From NCBI RefSeq assembly GCF_900250115.1, contig NZ_LT984804.1, positions 248,001-312,000 on the forward strand: 64,000 nt of DNA. Reading direction: 5' to 3'. How positions within the stretch are numbered: the stretch's first letter is position 1; each line of letters begins with the position of its first letter. This document shows, piece after piece, positions 27,908-36,928 of the stretch. Below the pieces are notes generated by a model. It was not told the DNA's origin. It did not search any database and saw only the letters and a program-made list of their open reading frames with translations. The DNA is from Cupriavidus taiwanensis. GTDB lineage: Bacteria; Pseudomonadota; Gammaproteobacteria; Burkholderiales; Burkholderiaceae. Both the position numbers and the translations under genes were made by a program.

Positions 27908-28235
27908 TATGCCGAACTGACGAATGTCGCAGAAGTCGGTAGCAGACGCTGGACGGGACAGTGTCCGATGGTAGCTACCGACACACTGCCGGCAGTTAAG
28001 CCGTCAGAGTTCCAACGGCAGGTAATGGAGTGAAGCAGCCATTTGAATGGCCGCCATTTGGAGATCACGAAGGACGGCTGCTGGCCGAAGGCGGCCGCTC
28101 ATCGGTCGGCAGGCCGGCAACGACCACGGATTTCCGCTTCCGACCCTCAAGAGACATACAAATTGCCGACAAGCGGTCGTTGGAAGAGTCTACTCGGCAT
28201 CGACAGTCATACAATGACTGCACAAAATGACCGTA
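27908..28235. other. Gap without a supported gene
   Basis: About 330 bases hold short frames on both strands with no recognisable product. One plus-strand frame of 66 codons (28030-28230) has no ribosome site and looks like a chance frame. Confidence 0.4.
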
Positions 28236-28973
28236 TCAATTGGCGTCGACACCAGACCCTGGCAGTCGCAACTCGCGCAGAATTTTCCTCTCATACGCTG
28301 GCCAGTCCCTTGCAGAGTTCTCAATCGCAAGCTTGGCTAGTGGTAGCTGGCGAAACAAATCATCGGTGATTCGGCGGTAATCGCGATATAGAAGAATAAG
28401 CCCTTCTAATCCCTTGTAACGCCTGCGCACGCAGTAAGGGGCCGCGAGCTTCCAGTTCATCTGATATTCGATCCATTCGGCGCCACGCTCCGCACAGACA
28501 GTCCGTACAGCTTTATCGACATCCTCCTGCCAAAGGTAAAGGACGAACGGACTGAGCGGAGCAGCGACTGCGGCCAGCGCCTGTACGTAGTCGAAAATCA
28601 ACGCAGACTCGGCTTCCATCAGCAGCAGGTGAGTCAGGTCTCCATGAAACAGTTGGCCGTCCATTACTGGGATGGGGGTCTCCGCCTGTGTCGCCTCGAC
28701 AAAGGCTTTCCACCTAGCTAGAGCACGGTCCGCGAGTTGCTGTGGTGTCGCGTCCCGCCACGGTTCAAACCAGTGCTCAAGTTCGTCTGTCGCGCGCACG
28801 GGGTGGGGCTCTGTCCTCTCGTGGACCGGCAACGCTGGCTGCCCCGCCTCTTGCAGATGTTTCGCAATGAGGCGCATCGTCGTTGACTTGCCTGATCCCA
28901 TAATGCCCTCGACGATCACAAGCCGATGCGCGGTGGAAGGCTCTGCACTGCCGGACGTCGTCGAACTCATCAT
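28236..28973 (-). CDS. P-loop kinase-like hypothetical protein
   Basis: The 245-residue protein opens with a P-loop (GIMGSGKSTT, about 23-32) in a setting like nucleoside/nucleotide or small-molecule kinases, followed by HERTEPHPVRATDELEHWF and MDGQLFHGDLTHLLL. The last segment resembles the substrate-binding DGQxFxG stretch of deoxynucleoside-kinase-like proteins. No membrane segment is present. It is alone on the minus strand between the repeat and aceA. The substrate is unknown. Confidence 0.65.
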   Translation of the reverse strand: MMSSTTSGSAEPSTAHRLVIVEGIMGSGKSTTMRLIAKHLQEAGQPALPVHERTEPHPVRATDELEHWFEPWRDATPQQLADRALARWKAFVEATQAETPIPVMDGQLFHGDLTHLLLMEAESALIFDYVQALAAVAAPLSPFVLYLWQEDVDKAVRTVCAERGAEWIEYQMNWKLAAPYCVRRRYKGLEGLILLYRDYRRITDDLFRQLPLAKLAIENSARDWPAYERKILRELRLPGSGVDAN

Positions 28974-29254
28974 TTTCGCAATCGGTTCCTTGGAAGGACA
29001 CCTACGTTAGTCCATACGTGCGGGATTGTCGACAAATCGCATGCCGTTGTCGAACTTCTCGTGGCCGGATACTGCCGTCCTTTTCCCCGGAAGCGATAGC
29101 TTGCACGCCTGCTCTTTAGGCATCGCTAAGCGGTTTGTATCACGACGTCTCACCGATTTTGAGAAGCCTCGGCATAGGCGTTAGGCGCGTACGCCCGGCG
29201 GCCTCGTCGGTGATCTTCAAAAGCAGCAACCAGGACGCAACTAGCTTCATAAAG
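28974..29254. other. Gap between kinase-like gene and terminator
   Basis: No gene is supported in this stretch. The kinase-like gene's promoter should lie at the left end. The right end abuts the aceA terminator. Confidence 0.4.
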
Positions 29255-29286
29255 AAAAACGCCAACCCTCCCGGGTTGGCGTTTTT
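29255..29286. terminator. Rho-independent terminator of aceA (symmetrical)
   Basis: AAAAACGCCAACCC pairs perfectly over 14 bases with GGGTTGGCGTTTTT around a four-base loop. T runs occur on both strands, so it can stop transcripts from either side. It ends 22 bases beyond the aceA stop on the minus strand. Confidence 0.95.
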
Positions 29287-29307
29287 CTGCTTTAGGCCCT
29301 ACCAGAA

Positions 29308-30888
29308 TCAAAACTGATTCATAGTATTGTCCTTCCCCGCCGCCTTCAGCGCAGCCTCACCGCTGAAGTACTCCTTGTGATCATCCCCAATGTCCGACCC
29401 AGACATATTCTGGTGCTTGACACAAGCGATCCCCTGACGGATTTCCTTCCGCTGCACACCAGCCACATAACCCAGCATGCCCTGGTCACCAAAGTATTCC
29501 TTAGCCAGGTTGTCCGTCGACAGCGCAGCCGTGTGATACGTCGGCAGCGTAATCAGATGATGGAAGATCCCAGCTTCACGCGACGCATCTGCCTGGAACG
29601 TACGAATCTTCTCGTCAGCCAGCTTGGCCAGTTCGCTGTCGTCGTATTCCACGCTCATCAGCTGGGCGCGGTCGTAGGCCGACACGTCCTTGCCCGCTTC
29701 CTTCATCGCGTCAAACGCTTGCTGGCGGAAATTCAGGGTCCAGTTGAACGACGGGCTGTTGTTGTACACCAGCTTGGCGTTCGGGATGACCTTGCGGATT
29801 TCGCTGACCATGCCGCCGATCTGGGCGATGTGCGGCTTTTCGGTTTCGATCCACAGCAGGTCGGCGCCGTTTTGCAGCGCGGTCACGCAGTCCAGCACGC
29901 AGCGCGCTTCACCCGTGCCGGCGCGGAACTGGAACAGGTTGCTGGGCAGGCGCTTCGGGCGCAGCAGCTTGCCGTCGCGCTTGATGATGACGTCGCCATT
30001 GCCCAGCTGGTCGGCCGACAGTTCTTCGCAATCCAGGAACGAGTTGTACTGGTCGCCCAGGTCGCCCGGCTTGGTGGTCACGGCGATCTGCTTGGTCAGG
30101 CCGGCGCCCAGCGAGTCGGTGCGGGCGACGATGATGCCGTCGTCCACGCCCAGTTCCAGGAAGGCGTAGCGGATGGCGCGGATCTTGGCCAGGAAGTCCT
30201 CATGCGGCACGGTGACCTTGCCGTCCTGGTGGCCGCACTGCTTCTCGTCGGAGACCTGGTTTTCGATCTGGATGCAGCAGGCGCCGGCTTCGATGAATTG
30301 CTTGGCCAGCAGGTAGGTCGCCTCGGCGTTGCCGAAACCGGCGTCGATGTCGGCGATGATGGGCACCACGTGGGTGACGTGGTTGTCGATCTTTTGCTGG
30401 ATGGCTGCCTTTTCGGCGCCGGTGGCGGCGTCCAGCTGGCGGAACAGACCGCCCAGTTCACGGGCGTCGGCCTGGCGCAGGAAGGTGTACAGCTCGCGGA
30501 TCAGCGCGCTGACCGAGGTCTTCTCGTGCATCGACTGGTCCGGCAGCGGGCCGAACTCGGAGCGCAGCGCGGCCACCATCCAGCCGGACAGGTACAGGTA
30601 GCGGCGCTCGGTGCTGTTGAAGTGCTTCTTGATGGAAATCATTTTCTGCTGGCCGATAAAGCCGTGCCAGCAGCCCAGCGACTGGGTGTACTTCGACGGG
30701 TCCGCGTCATAGGCAGCCATGTCGGCGCGCATGATCTTGGCGGTGTACTTGGCGATGTCCAGGCCCGTCTTGAACTTGTTCTGCGCGCGCATGCGGGCAG
30801 CGTACTCGGGGTTGATGGCATTCCAGGCGCTGCCCTGGGTTTCTTTCAAAGCAGCCACTGCCTTGATGTCGTCTTGATACTGGGCCAT
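29308..30888 (-). CDS. aceA: Isocitrate lyase
   Basis: Isocitrate lyase splits isocitrate into glyoxylate and succinate, the first step of the glyoxylate shunt needed for growth on acetate and fatty acids. The 526-residue protein is of the longer Pseudomonas-type class. The catalytic loop reads K216-Q-C218-G-H220, with lysine-2 of the usual KKCGH replaced by Q as in that class, and the metal-binding PIIADIDAGFGN is intact. The ATG at 30888 has AGGAAA upstream. Malate synthase is not next to it. A perfect 14-base palindrome lies 113 bases upstream of the start. Confidence 0.97.
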   Translation of the reverse strand: MAQYQDDIKAVAALKETQGSAWNAINPEYAARMRAQNKFKTGLDIAKYTAKIMRADMAAYDADPSKYTQSLGCWHGFIGQQKMISIKKHFNSTERRYLYLSGWMVAALRSEFGPLPDQSMHEKTSVSALIRELYTFLRQADARELGGLFRQLDAATGAEKAAIQQKIDNHVTHVVPIIADIDAGFGNAEATYLLAKQFIEAGACCIQIENQVSDEKQCGHQDGKVTVPHEDFLAKIRAIRYAFLELGVDDGIIVARTDSLGAGLTKQIAVTTKPGDLGDQYNSFLDCEELSADQLGNGDVIIKRDGKLLRPKRLPSNLFQFRAGTGEARCVLDCVTALQNGADLLWIETEKPHIAQIGGMVSEIRKVIPNAKLVYNNSPSFNWTLNFRQQAFDAMKEAGKDVSAYDRAQLMSVEYDDSELAKLADEKIRTFQADASREAGIFHHLITLPTYHTAALSTDNLAKEYFGDQGMLGYVAGVQRKEIRQGIACVKHQNMSGSDIGDDHKEYFSGEAALKAAGKDNTMNQF

Positions 30889-31000
30889 GTCAGTTTCCTA
30901 AGATAAGGCGCGTTTGAGAAAAATCGTTTGGCGTGCCGACCGTGGGTCGAAGCAAACAGCGTGAACTCATTGTAGGGGGATCTGGCCCCGTTGCGGCCGA

Positions 31001-31014
31001 GTCTTATATAAGAC
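31001..31014. promoter_or_regulatory. Palindromic candidate operator upstream of aceA
   Basis: GTCTTATATAAGAC is a perfect 14-base palindrome in an AT-rich patch. It is followed directly by another half-site (ATAAGAC, 31015-31021). It lies 113 bases upstream of the aceA start and about 350 bases from flhB, so control of aceA is more likely. The regulator is not identifiable from the sequence. Confidence 0.65.
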
Positions 31015-31206
31015 ATAAGACTTTGTTTATCCTTATCTTTCAATGGGTTAGACGCCAATTTTCATGATACGGAACGTTTTTTCGCAGAACGAAACCCGCA
31101 GCGTCGCTGCAGGCGGCAGAAATCCCACGATGTGAAACGCCCTTTCAGTGAGCGGGCAAAAGCGGCTCCAAGCGGCCGCCTCTCGACGGCTTCGTCACTT
31201 TTCCTC

Positions 31207-31234
31207 TAAAGACTCCCGGGCCGCCCGCCGTTAA
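31207..31234 (+). promoter_or_regulatory. Sigma-28 (FliA) promoter upstream of flhB
   Basis: TAAAG (31207-31211), exactly 15 bases, then GCCGTTAA (31227-31234). This matches the FliA consensus TAAAG-N15-GCCGATAA with one mismatch. It points toward flhB, whose start is about 126 bases downstream, implying that flhBAFG-fliA is at least partly under FliA control. Confidence 0.75.
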
Positions 31235-31360
31235 CCTGATGCGTACCCCATATCCCAAACAGCACCCAATTCCCCCGCCTTTTCGTGCGAATGGGAACAC
31301 CCCCACGCTTCGATAATCCCCGCTGACGAATAGCGGCTGGCCGCTTCGCACGGAGCGTGG

Positions 31361-32503
31361 ATGTCCGAAGAAAGCGATCTCGAGAAAACCGAACCCGCCT
31401 CACCCCGGCGCCTGGAAAAGGCGCGCGAGGAGGGGCAGGTGGTGCGTTCGCGCGAGCTGGCCACGTTCGTGATGCTGATTGCCGGCGTCACCGGCCTGTG
31501 GACGCTGGGCGGCCACCTGGGCCGCAGCCTGAACCAGGTGATGCAGGGCGCGCTGCGCTTCGAGCCGGCCACAGCGTTCGATCCGTCGCGCATGCTGTCG
31601 CGCTTTGCGCTGATGGTGTGGGACAGCCTGCTGGCCTTCCTGCCGTTGCTGCTGCTGTTCGGCGTGGCCGCGCTGGCCGCGCCGCTGCTGCTGGGCGGCT
31701 GGGTGTTCTCGGCCAAGTCGTTCGCGCCGCAGTTTTCGCGCCTGTCGCCGCTGGCGGGGCTGGGGCGGATGTTCTCCGCGCACTCGCTGGTGGAGCTGCT
31801 CAAGGCGGTGGCCAAGTCGATGCTGGTGGGCGCGGTGGGCGCGTGGGTGCTGTGGCGGCGCTTGCCCGAGGCCATCGCGCTGATGAATGCGCCGGTGCAG
31901 GAGGCGCTGCTGCACATGGTGGACCTGGTGATGTTCTGCTGCCTGGTGGTGTCGCTGTCGCTGCTGGTGGTGGCGGCCATCGACGTGCCGTGGCAGTACT
32001 GGGAGTTCTTCAAGAAGCTGCGCATGACCAAGGAAGAGGTCAAGCAGGAGTTCAAGGAGAGCGAGGGCGACCCCCATATCAAGAACCGCATCCGCCAGCA
32101 GCAGCGCGCCATGGCGCGCCGCCGCATGATGACCGAGGTGCCCAAGGCCGACGTGGTGGTGACCAACCCCACGCACTTTGCCGTGGCGCTGCGCTATGAG
32201 GAAGGGCGCATGGGCGCGCCGCGCGTGGTGGCCAAGGGCACCGGCGAGGTGGCCGCGCGCATCCGCGCGCTGGCGGCCGAGCACCGCGTGCCGCTGATGT
32301 CGGCGCCGCCGCTGGCGCGTGCGCTGCACCGCCATGTGGAGCTGGGCCAGGAAATCCCCGCCGGCCTCTATACCGCCGTGGCCGAAGTGCTGGCCTGGGT
32401 CTATCAACTGAAGCACTGGCACTACTCGCAGGGCCCGCAGCCGCAGGCGCCGGCGGACCTGCAGGTGCCCGATGAACTCGCCGTACCGGAAATGCGCGAA
32501 TGA
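31361..32503 (+). CDS. flhB: Flagellar type III export protein FlhB
   Basis: FlhB is the export-gate component that switches secretion from rod/hook to filament substrates through self-cleavage. The 380 residues show four transmembrane helices (about 30-210) and a cytoplasmic domain with the autocleavage motif N269-P-T-H272 in VVTNPTHFAVAL. The basic linker before it is typical. The ATG at 31361 fits the family start (MSEESDLEKTEPASPRRLEKAREEG is split by convention). The stop overlaps the flhA start (ATGA). Confidence 0.97.
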   Translation: MSEESDLEKTEPASPRRLEKAREEGQVVRSRELATFVMLIAGVTGLWTLGGHLGRSLNQVMQGALRFEPATAFDPSRMLSRFALMVWDSLLAFLPLLLLFGVAALAAPLLLGGWVFSAKSFAPQFSRLSPLAGLGRMFSAHSLVELLKAVAKSMLVGAVGAWVLWRRLPEAIALMNAPVQEALLHMVDLVMFCCLVVSLSLLVVAAIDVPWQYWEFFKKLRMTKEEVKQEFKESEGDPHIKNRIRQQQRAMARRRMMTEVPKADVVVTNPTHFAVALRYEEGRMGAPRVVAKGTGEVAARIRALAAEHRVPLMSAPPLARALHRHVELGQEIPAGLYTAVAEVLAWVYQLKHWHYSQGPQPQAPADLQVPDELAVPEMRE

Positions 32504-34581
32504 ACGCACTAAGCAACCTGTTCAACCTGCCCGGCCTGCGCTCCGCCGGCCAGCTCAAGGCCCTGACCGGGCCGCTGCTGATCATCATGATTTTGGGGAT
32601 GATGATCCTGCCGCTGCCGGCCTTTGTGCTGGACCTGCTGTTCACCTTCAATATCGCGCTGGCGATCATGGTGCTGCTGGTCAGCATGTATACGCAGAAG
32701 CCGCTGGATTTTGCGGCGTTCCCGGCGGTGCTGCTGTTCACCACGCTGCTGCGGCTGTCGCTGAACGTGGCGTCCACGCGCGTGGTGCTGCTGGAAGGGC
32801 ATACCGGTCCGGACGCGGCCGGCAAGGTGGTGGAGGCCTTCGGCCACTTCCTGGTGGGTGGAAACTTTGCGGTGGGCATCGTGGTGTTCGCGATCCTGGT
32901 GGTGATCAATTTCATGGTGATCACCAAGGGCGCGGGGCGTATTGCCGAAGTCGGCGCGCGCTTCATGCTGGACTCGATGCCGGGCAAGCAGATGTCGATC
33001 GACGCCGACCTGAACGCCGGCCTGATCGACGAAGCCGCCGCCAAGAAGCGCCGCGCCGAGGTGGCGCAGGAATCGGACTTCTACGGCGCCATGGACGGTG
33101 CCAGCAAGTTCGTGCGCGGCGACGCCGTGGCGGGCCTGCTGATCATGTTTATCAACGTGGCCGCGGGCATGGTGGTGGGCATGGTCCAGCATGACCTGGA
33201 CTTTGGCACCGCCGTGCACAACTACACGCTGCTGACCATCGGCGATGGTCTGGTGGCGCAGATACCGGCGCTGGTGATCTCCACCGCCGCGGGCGTGATC
33301 GTGTCGCGCGTGTCGAACGAGCAGGACGTGGGCGAACAGCTCACCGGCCAGCTCTTCGCCAACCCGCGCGTGCTGTACCTGACCGCGGGCATCATCGGCT
33401 TGATGGGCATCATCCCGGGCATGCCGCACTTTGCCTTCCTGCTGCTGGCGGGCGCGCTGGTGTGGATGGGCCGGTATATCGCGCGCCGCGCGGCCACGCA
33501 GGCGCAGACCCGGCAGCGCGAGGAGCGCGCCCCGGCGGTGGCGCAGGAATCGACCGAAGCCAGCTGGGACGACGTCACGCTGGTGGACCCGCTTGGCATG
33601 GAAGTGGGCTACCGCCTGATCACGCTGGTGGACCGCGCGCAGGACGGCGAGTTGCTGGGCCGCATCAAAAGCATCCGCAAGAAGGTGGCGCAGGAGATCG
33701 GCTTCCTGGTGCCGGTGGTGCATATCCGCGACAACCTGGAACTCAAGCCCAACGCCTATCGCATCACGCTCAAGGGCGTGGAGATCGGCCGCGGCGAAGC
33801 CATGCCGGGCCAGTGGATGGCGATCAACCCGGGCCAGGTCAGCGGCACGCTGCCCGGCGCGGCCACGCGCGATCCGGCCTTCGGGCTGCCGGCGGTGTGG
33901 ATCGATGCCGGCATCAAGGAGCAGGCGCAGGCCTTCGGCTACACAGTGGTCGACGCCAGCACCGTGGTGGCCACGCACCTGAACCACCTGATCCACATGC
34001 ACGCGGCCGAACTGCTGGGCCGCCAGGAAGTGCAGGCGCTGCTGGACCGCATCGCCAAGGATTCGCCCAAGCTGACCGAAGACCTGGTGCCGAAGGCGAT
34101 TTCGCTGACCGCGCTGCAGAAGATCCTGCAGAACCTGCTGGACGAAGGCGTGCCGATCCGCGACATGCGCACCATCCTCGATGTGGTGGCCGAGCAGGCG
34201 CCCAAGATCAGCGACCCCAACGAGCTGACCGCGATGGTCCGCGTGGCGCTGGGCCGCGCCATCACGCAGCAGCTGTTCCCGAACAATGCCGACCTGCAGG
34301 TGATCGGCCTCGATGCCGGCCTGGAACGCGTGCTGTCGCAGGCGCTGACCAACGGCGGCGGCATCGAGCCGGGCCTGGCCGACGCGCTGCTGCAGCAGAC
34401 CCAGGGCGCGGTCACGCGCCAGGAGCAGATGGGCATGGACCCGGTGCTGCTGGTGCCGTCGCAGCTGCGTCCGCTGATGGCGCGCTTCCTGCGCCGCACC
34501 ATGCCGCAGCTGCGGGTGCTGTCGCACGCCGAGGTGCCCGACAACCGCAATATCCGCATCACCGCCATGATCGGCGCGTGA
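32500..34581 (+). CDS. flhA: Flagellar type III export protein FlhA
   Basis: FlhA forms the nonameric export ring and docking platform for chaperone-substrate complexes. The 693-residue protein has seven or eight N-terminal transmembrane helices, including the conserved FHIPEP-type loop region (VITKGAGRIAEVGARFMLDSMPGKQMSID in pieces), and a large cytoplasmic domain from about residue 350. Length and order are normal. It overlaps flhB by four bases and is ten bases from flhF. Confidence 0.97.
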   Translation: MNALSNLFNLPGLRSAGQLKALTGPLLIIMILGMMILPLPAFVLDLLFTFNIALAIMVLLVSMYTQKPLDFAAFPAVLLFTTLLRLSLNVASTRVVLLEGHTGPDAAGKVVEAFGHFLVGGNFAVGIVVFAILVVINFMVITKGAGRIAEVGARFMLDSMPGKQMSIDADLNAGLIDEAAAKKRRAEVAQESDFYGAMDGASKFVRGDAVAGLLIMFINVAAGMVVGMVQHDLDFGTAVHNYTLLTIGDGLVAQIPALVISTAAGVIVSRVSNEQDVGEQLTGQLFANPRVLYLTAGIIGLMGIIPGMPHFAFLLLAGALVWMGRYIARRAATQAQTRQREERAPAVAQESTEASWDDVTLVDPLGMEVGYRLITLVDRAQDGELLGRIKSIRKKVAQEIGFLVPVVHIRDNLELKPNAYRITLKGVEIGRGEAMPGQWMAINPGQVSGTLPGAATRDPAFGLPAVWIDAGIKEQAQAFGYTVVDASTVVATHLNHLIHMHAAELLGRQEVQALLDRIAKDSPKLTEDLVPKAISLTALQKILQNLLDEGVPIRDMRTILDVVAEQAPKISDPNELTAMVRVALGRAITQQLFPNNADLQVIGLDAGLERVLSQALTNGGGIEPGLADALLQQTQGAVTRQEQMGMDPVLLVPSQLRPLMARFLRRTMPQLRVLSHAEVPDNRNIRITAMIGA

Positions 34582-34591
34582 GGAGCCATTG

Positions 34592-36928
34592 ATGAGCGTA
34601 GCCAAGTTTGTCGCGGCCAACGGCCGCGAAGCCATGCGCCAGGTGCGCGAAGCCATGGGCCCCGATGCCGTGGTGCTGTCCAACCGCACCGTCGAGGGCG
34701 GCGTGGAGATCGTCGCCATGCGCGATACGGACCTGGGCAGCGTGTCCGCCACCGCGCAGGTGTATGTGCCGCCCGCCCCGGCGGCCGAGCCTGCCGCCAT
34801 CGGCGACCTGCGTGGCGAGCTGCAATCGATGCGGGCGATGCTGGAGCGACAGCTGGCCGGCATCAGCGCGGCGCCGGGTGTAGCCCCGAGCGCGGCGGCG
34901 CATGGCGTGGCCGCGAGCGATCCGCTGCGCGAATCCCTGTTCGAATGGCTGGTCGGCGCGGGCTTTTCCGGGCAACTGGCGCGCACGCTGCTGGCGCGGC
35001 TGCCGCTGGGCTATGACCGGCCCGCGGCTATGGGCTGGATCCGCAGCGAACTGGCCAGCAAGCTGCCGGTGCTGGCCGACGAAGATCACCTGTTCGCGCA
35101 AGGCGGCGTGCTGGCGCTGGTGGGCCCCACCGGCGTGGGAAAGACTACAACCACGGCCAAGCTGGCGGCGCGCTTCGTGCTGCGCCACGGCGCCGACAAG
35201 CTGGCGCTGCTGACCACCGACAGCTTCCGTATCGGCGCCCATGAGCAGCTGCGCATCTATGGCGACATCCTGGGCGTGCCGGTGCATGCGGTCAAGGACG
35301 CCGCCGACCTGCGCTTTGCGCTGGCGGCGATGAAGGACAAGCACCTGGTGATCATCGACACCGTCGGCATGAGCCAGCGCGACCGCAGCCTGTCGGAGCA
35401 GATCGCCATGCTGGCGGGCGTGCCCGCGCCGGTGCAGCGCGTGCTGCTGCTCAACGGCGCCAGCCACGGCGATACCCTCAATGAAGTGGTGCACGCCTAC
35501 CGCCACGACGCCGCGCCGGATGGCGGCGGCATCGACGGCTGCATCATCAGCAAGCTGGACGAAGCGACCCACCTGGGCTCGGTGCTGGATGTGGTGATCC
35601 GCCACCGATTGCCTGTCTTCTATGCCTCCACCGGGCAGCGCGTGCCCGAGCACCTGGAACTGGCCAGCAGCACCGCGCTGGTCGAGCGCGCCTTCCTGAC
35701 GCCGCGCCGCGGCTCGGTGTTTGCCGACGCCGATGCCGCGCGCCGCGCCGCCGCCGGCGCGACTGACGATACGCCCGCGCGCGGCGGCGCCACCGACGTG
35801 CTGCGCTCGCTGACCGACAGCGCCGACGCGCTGGGCCAGTGCGTGGCCGAACTCAATGGCGCGGGCCTGGGCTTTGACCTGGCGCGCTCGCTGTGGCAAC
35901 AGCGCGGCGCCGGTGCGCCCGCCCTGCGCGCGATGTCGCAGCAGGTGCGCGAAGCCGTGTGCCGGGACGTGACCCGCCATTGCGAGCAGTACGTGCTGGC
36001 CGTCGCCGCCACGCTGCAGGTGGCCGTGCCCGGGCGCCGCGCGCCGCAGCCGATGCAGCATACGCTGTGGCTGGCGGATCGCAACGGCATGCCGCTGGCC
36101 GCCGCGGTCACGCCCGCCGGCCGCGCCGGCCAGCCGCTGGGCGAAGCCGAAGCCGACACCGCCAACCTGCGCGCCGCCATGAGCGCCACGCGCAAGGTCG
36201 TCAACCTGATCGATGCGGTGCCGTCCGCCGCCACGCTGGCGCGCTGGCAGCAGGCCGGCGAGCGCTGGGTGGCCAGCGCGCGCAAGAGCGCGCGCGTGGT
36301 CAGCGCCGGCGCCGCGTGGAAGATGGATGCCCTGGCGGACACGCTGACCTTCCACGCCGTCGGCGAAGACACCGTGCGCGAGCGCGATGCCGTGCGCTGG
36401 CTGGCAACGGCCGAGGTGCGCGTGCCGGACAGCCCGGTGCGCGGCAAGGGCACGCCCGACGGCGGTATCGACGCCTGCCTGGTGGTCGCCCGCCTGGCTG
36501 ACCGCGCTAGCGGCGAGCTGCTCGATACGCGCTACCTGCTGTGCGATCCGGCGCTGGCGCAGGATGCCGCGCAGGTGGCGCGCTGGGCCTTGTGGACCGA
36601 CGCGGCCGAGGCCGGCCTGCGCACGCTGCGCCATGCCATCGATCATTTCGCGCAGGACGCGCACGATGCCGCCGGCGCCGCCGTGGCCGCGCTGCAGCTG
36701 GGCATGTCGGTGCTGCGCCTGGAACACGCGCCCACCGCGGCCGCGCCCGCGTTCCTCGCGCGCCTGGCCGGGCGTACGGTGCGCCCGGGCGCGCCGGTGC
36801 CGGGCACGGTGCTCAATGAAGGCATGGGCCGCATGCTGGCCCTGCTCGACGTGCTGGAAAACTATCCGGGCCGCGCCGCCGCAGCGCCTGCCCCTGCCAC
36901 TGACCCAACCGCGGAGGCCGTGCAGTGA
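34592..36928 (+). CDS. flhF: Flagellar placement GTPase FlhF with long C-terminal extension
   Basis: FlhF is an SRP-family GTPase that directs where flagella are built. The product has 778 residues, roughly twice the usual length. The N-terminal B region (about 1-95) and NG GTPase domain (about 100-370) are standard: P-loop GPTGVGKTTTT (178-188), DSFRIGAHEQL, DTVGMSQRD and SKLDEATHLG. Residues from about 370 to 778 form an Ala/Arg-rich extension with no domain I recognise. The ATG at 34592 follows AGGAG; a TTG one codon earlier is not needed. The end overlaps flhG by four bases. Confidence 0.93.
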   Translation: MSVAKFVAANGREAMRQVREAMGPDAVVLSNRTVEGGVEIVAMRDTDLGSVSATAQVYVPPAPAAEPAAIGDLRGELQSMRAMLERQLAGISAAPGVAPSAAAHGVAASDPLRESLFEWLVGAGFSGQLARTLLARLPLGYDRPAAMGWIRSELASKLPVLADEDHLFAQGGVLALVGPTGVGKTTTTAKLAARFVLRHGADKLALLTTDSFRIGAHEQLRIYGDILGVPVHAVKDAADLRFALAAMKDKHLVIIDTVGMSQRDRSLSEQIAMLAGVPAPVQRVLLLNGASHGDTLNEVVHAYRHDAAPDGGGIDGCIISKLDEATHLGSVLDVVIRHRLPVFYASTGQRVPEHLELASSTALVERAFLTPRRGSVFADADAARRAAAGATDDTPARGGATDVLRSLTDSADALGQCVAELNGAGLGFDLARSLWQQRGAGAPALRAMSQQVREAVCRDVTRHCEQYVLAVAATLQVAVPGRRAPQPMQHTLWLADRNGMPLAAAVTPAGRAGQPLGEAEADTANLRAAMSATRKVVNLIDAVPSAATLARWQQAGERWVASARKSARVVSAGAAWKMDALADTLTFHAVGEDTVRERDAVRWLATAEVRVPDSPVRGKGTPDGGIDACLVVARLADRASGELLDTRYLLCDPALAQDAAQVARWALWTDAAEAGLRTLRHAIDHFAQDAHDAAGAAVAALQLGMSVLRLEHAPTAAAPAFLARLAGRTVRPGAPVPGTVLNEGMGRMLALLDVLENYPGRAAAAPAPATDPTAEAVQ

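Noticed and set aside
27814..28068. Minus-strand frame reading the heptamer repeat as a repeating peptide
   Set aside because: The repetitive peptide simply follows from the 7-base repeat (21-base period); there is no start context or conserved flank.
32509..36727. Very long minus-strand open frames (825 and 722 codons) over flhA and flhF
   Set aside because: They are antisense to well-conserved export and GTPase genes and are explained by codon-position GC bias.
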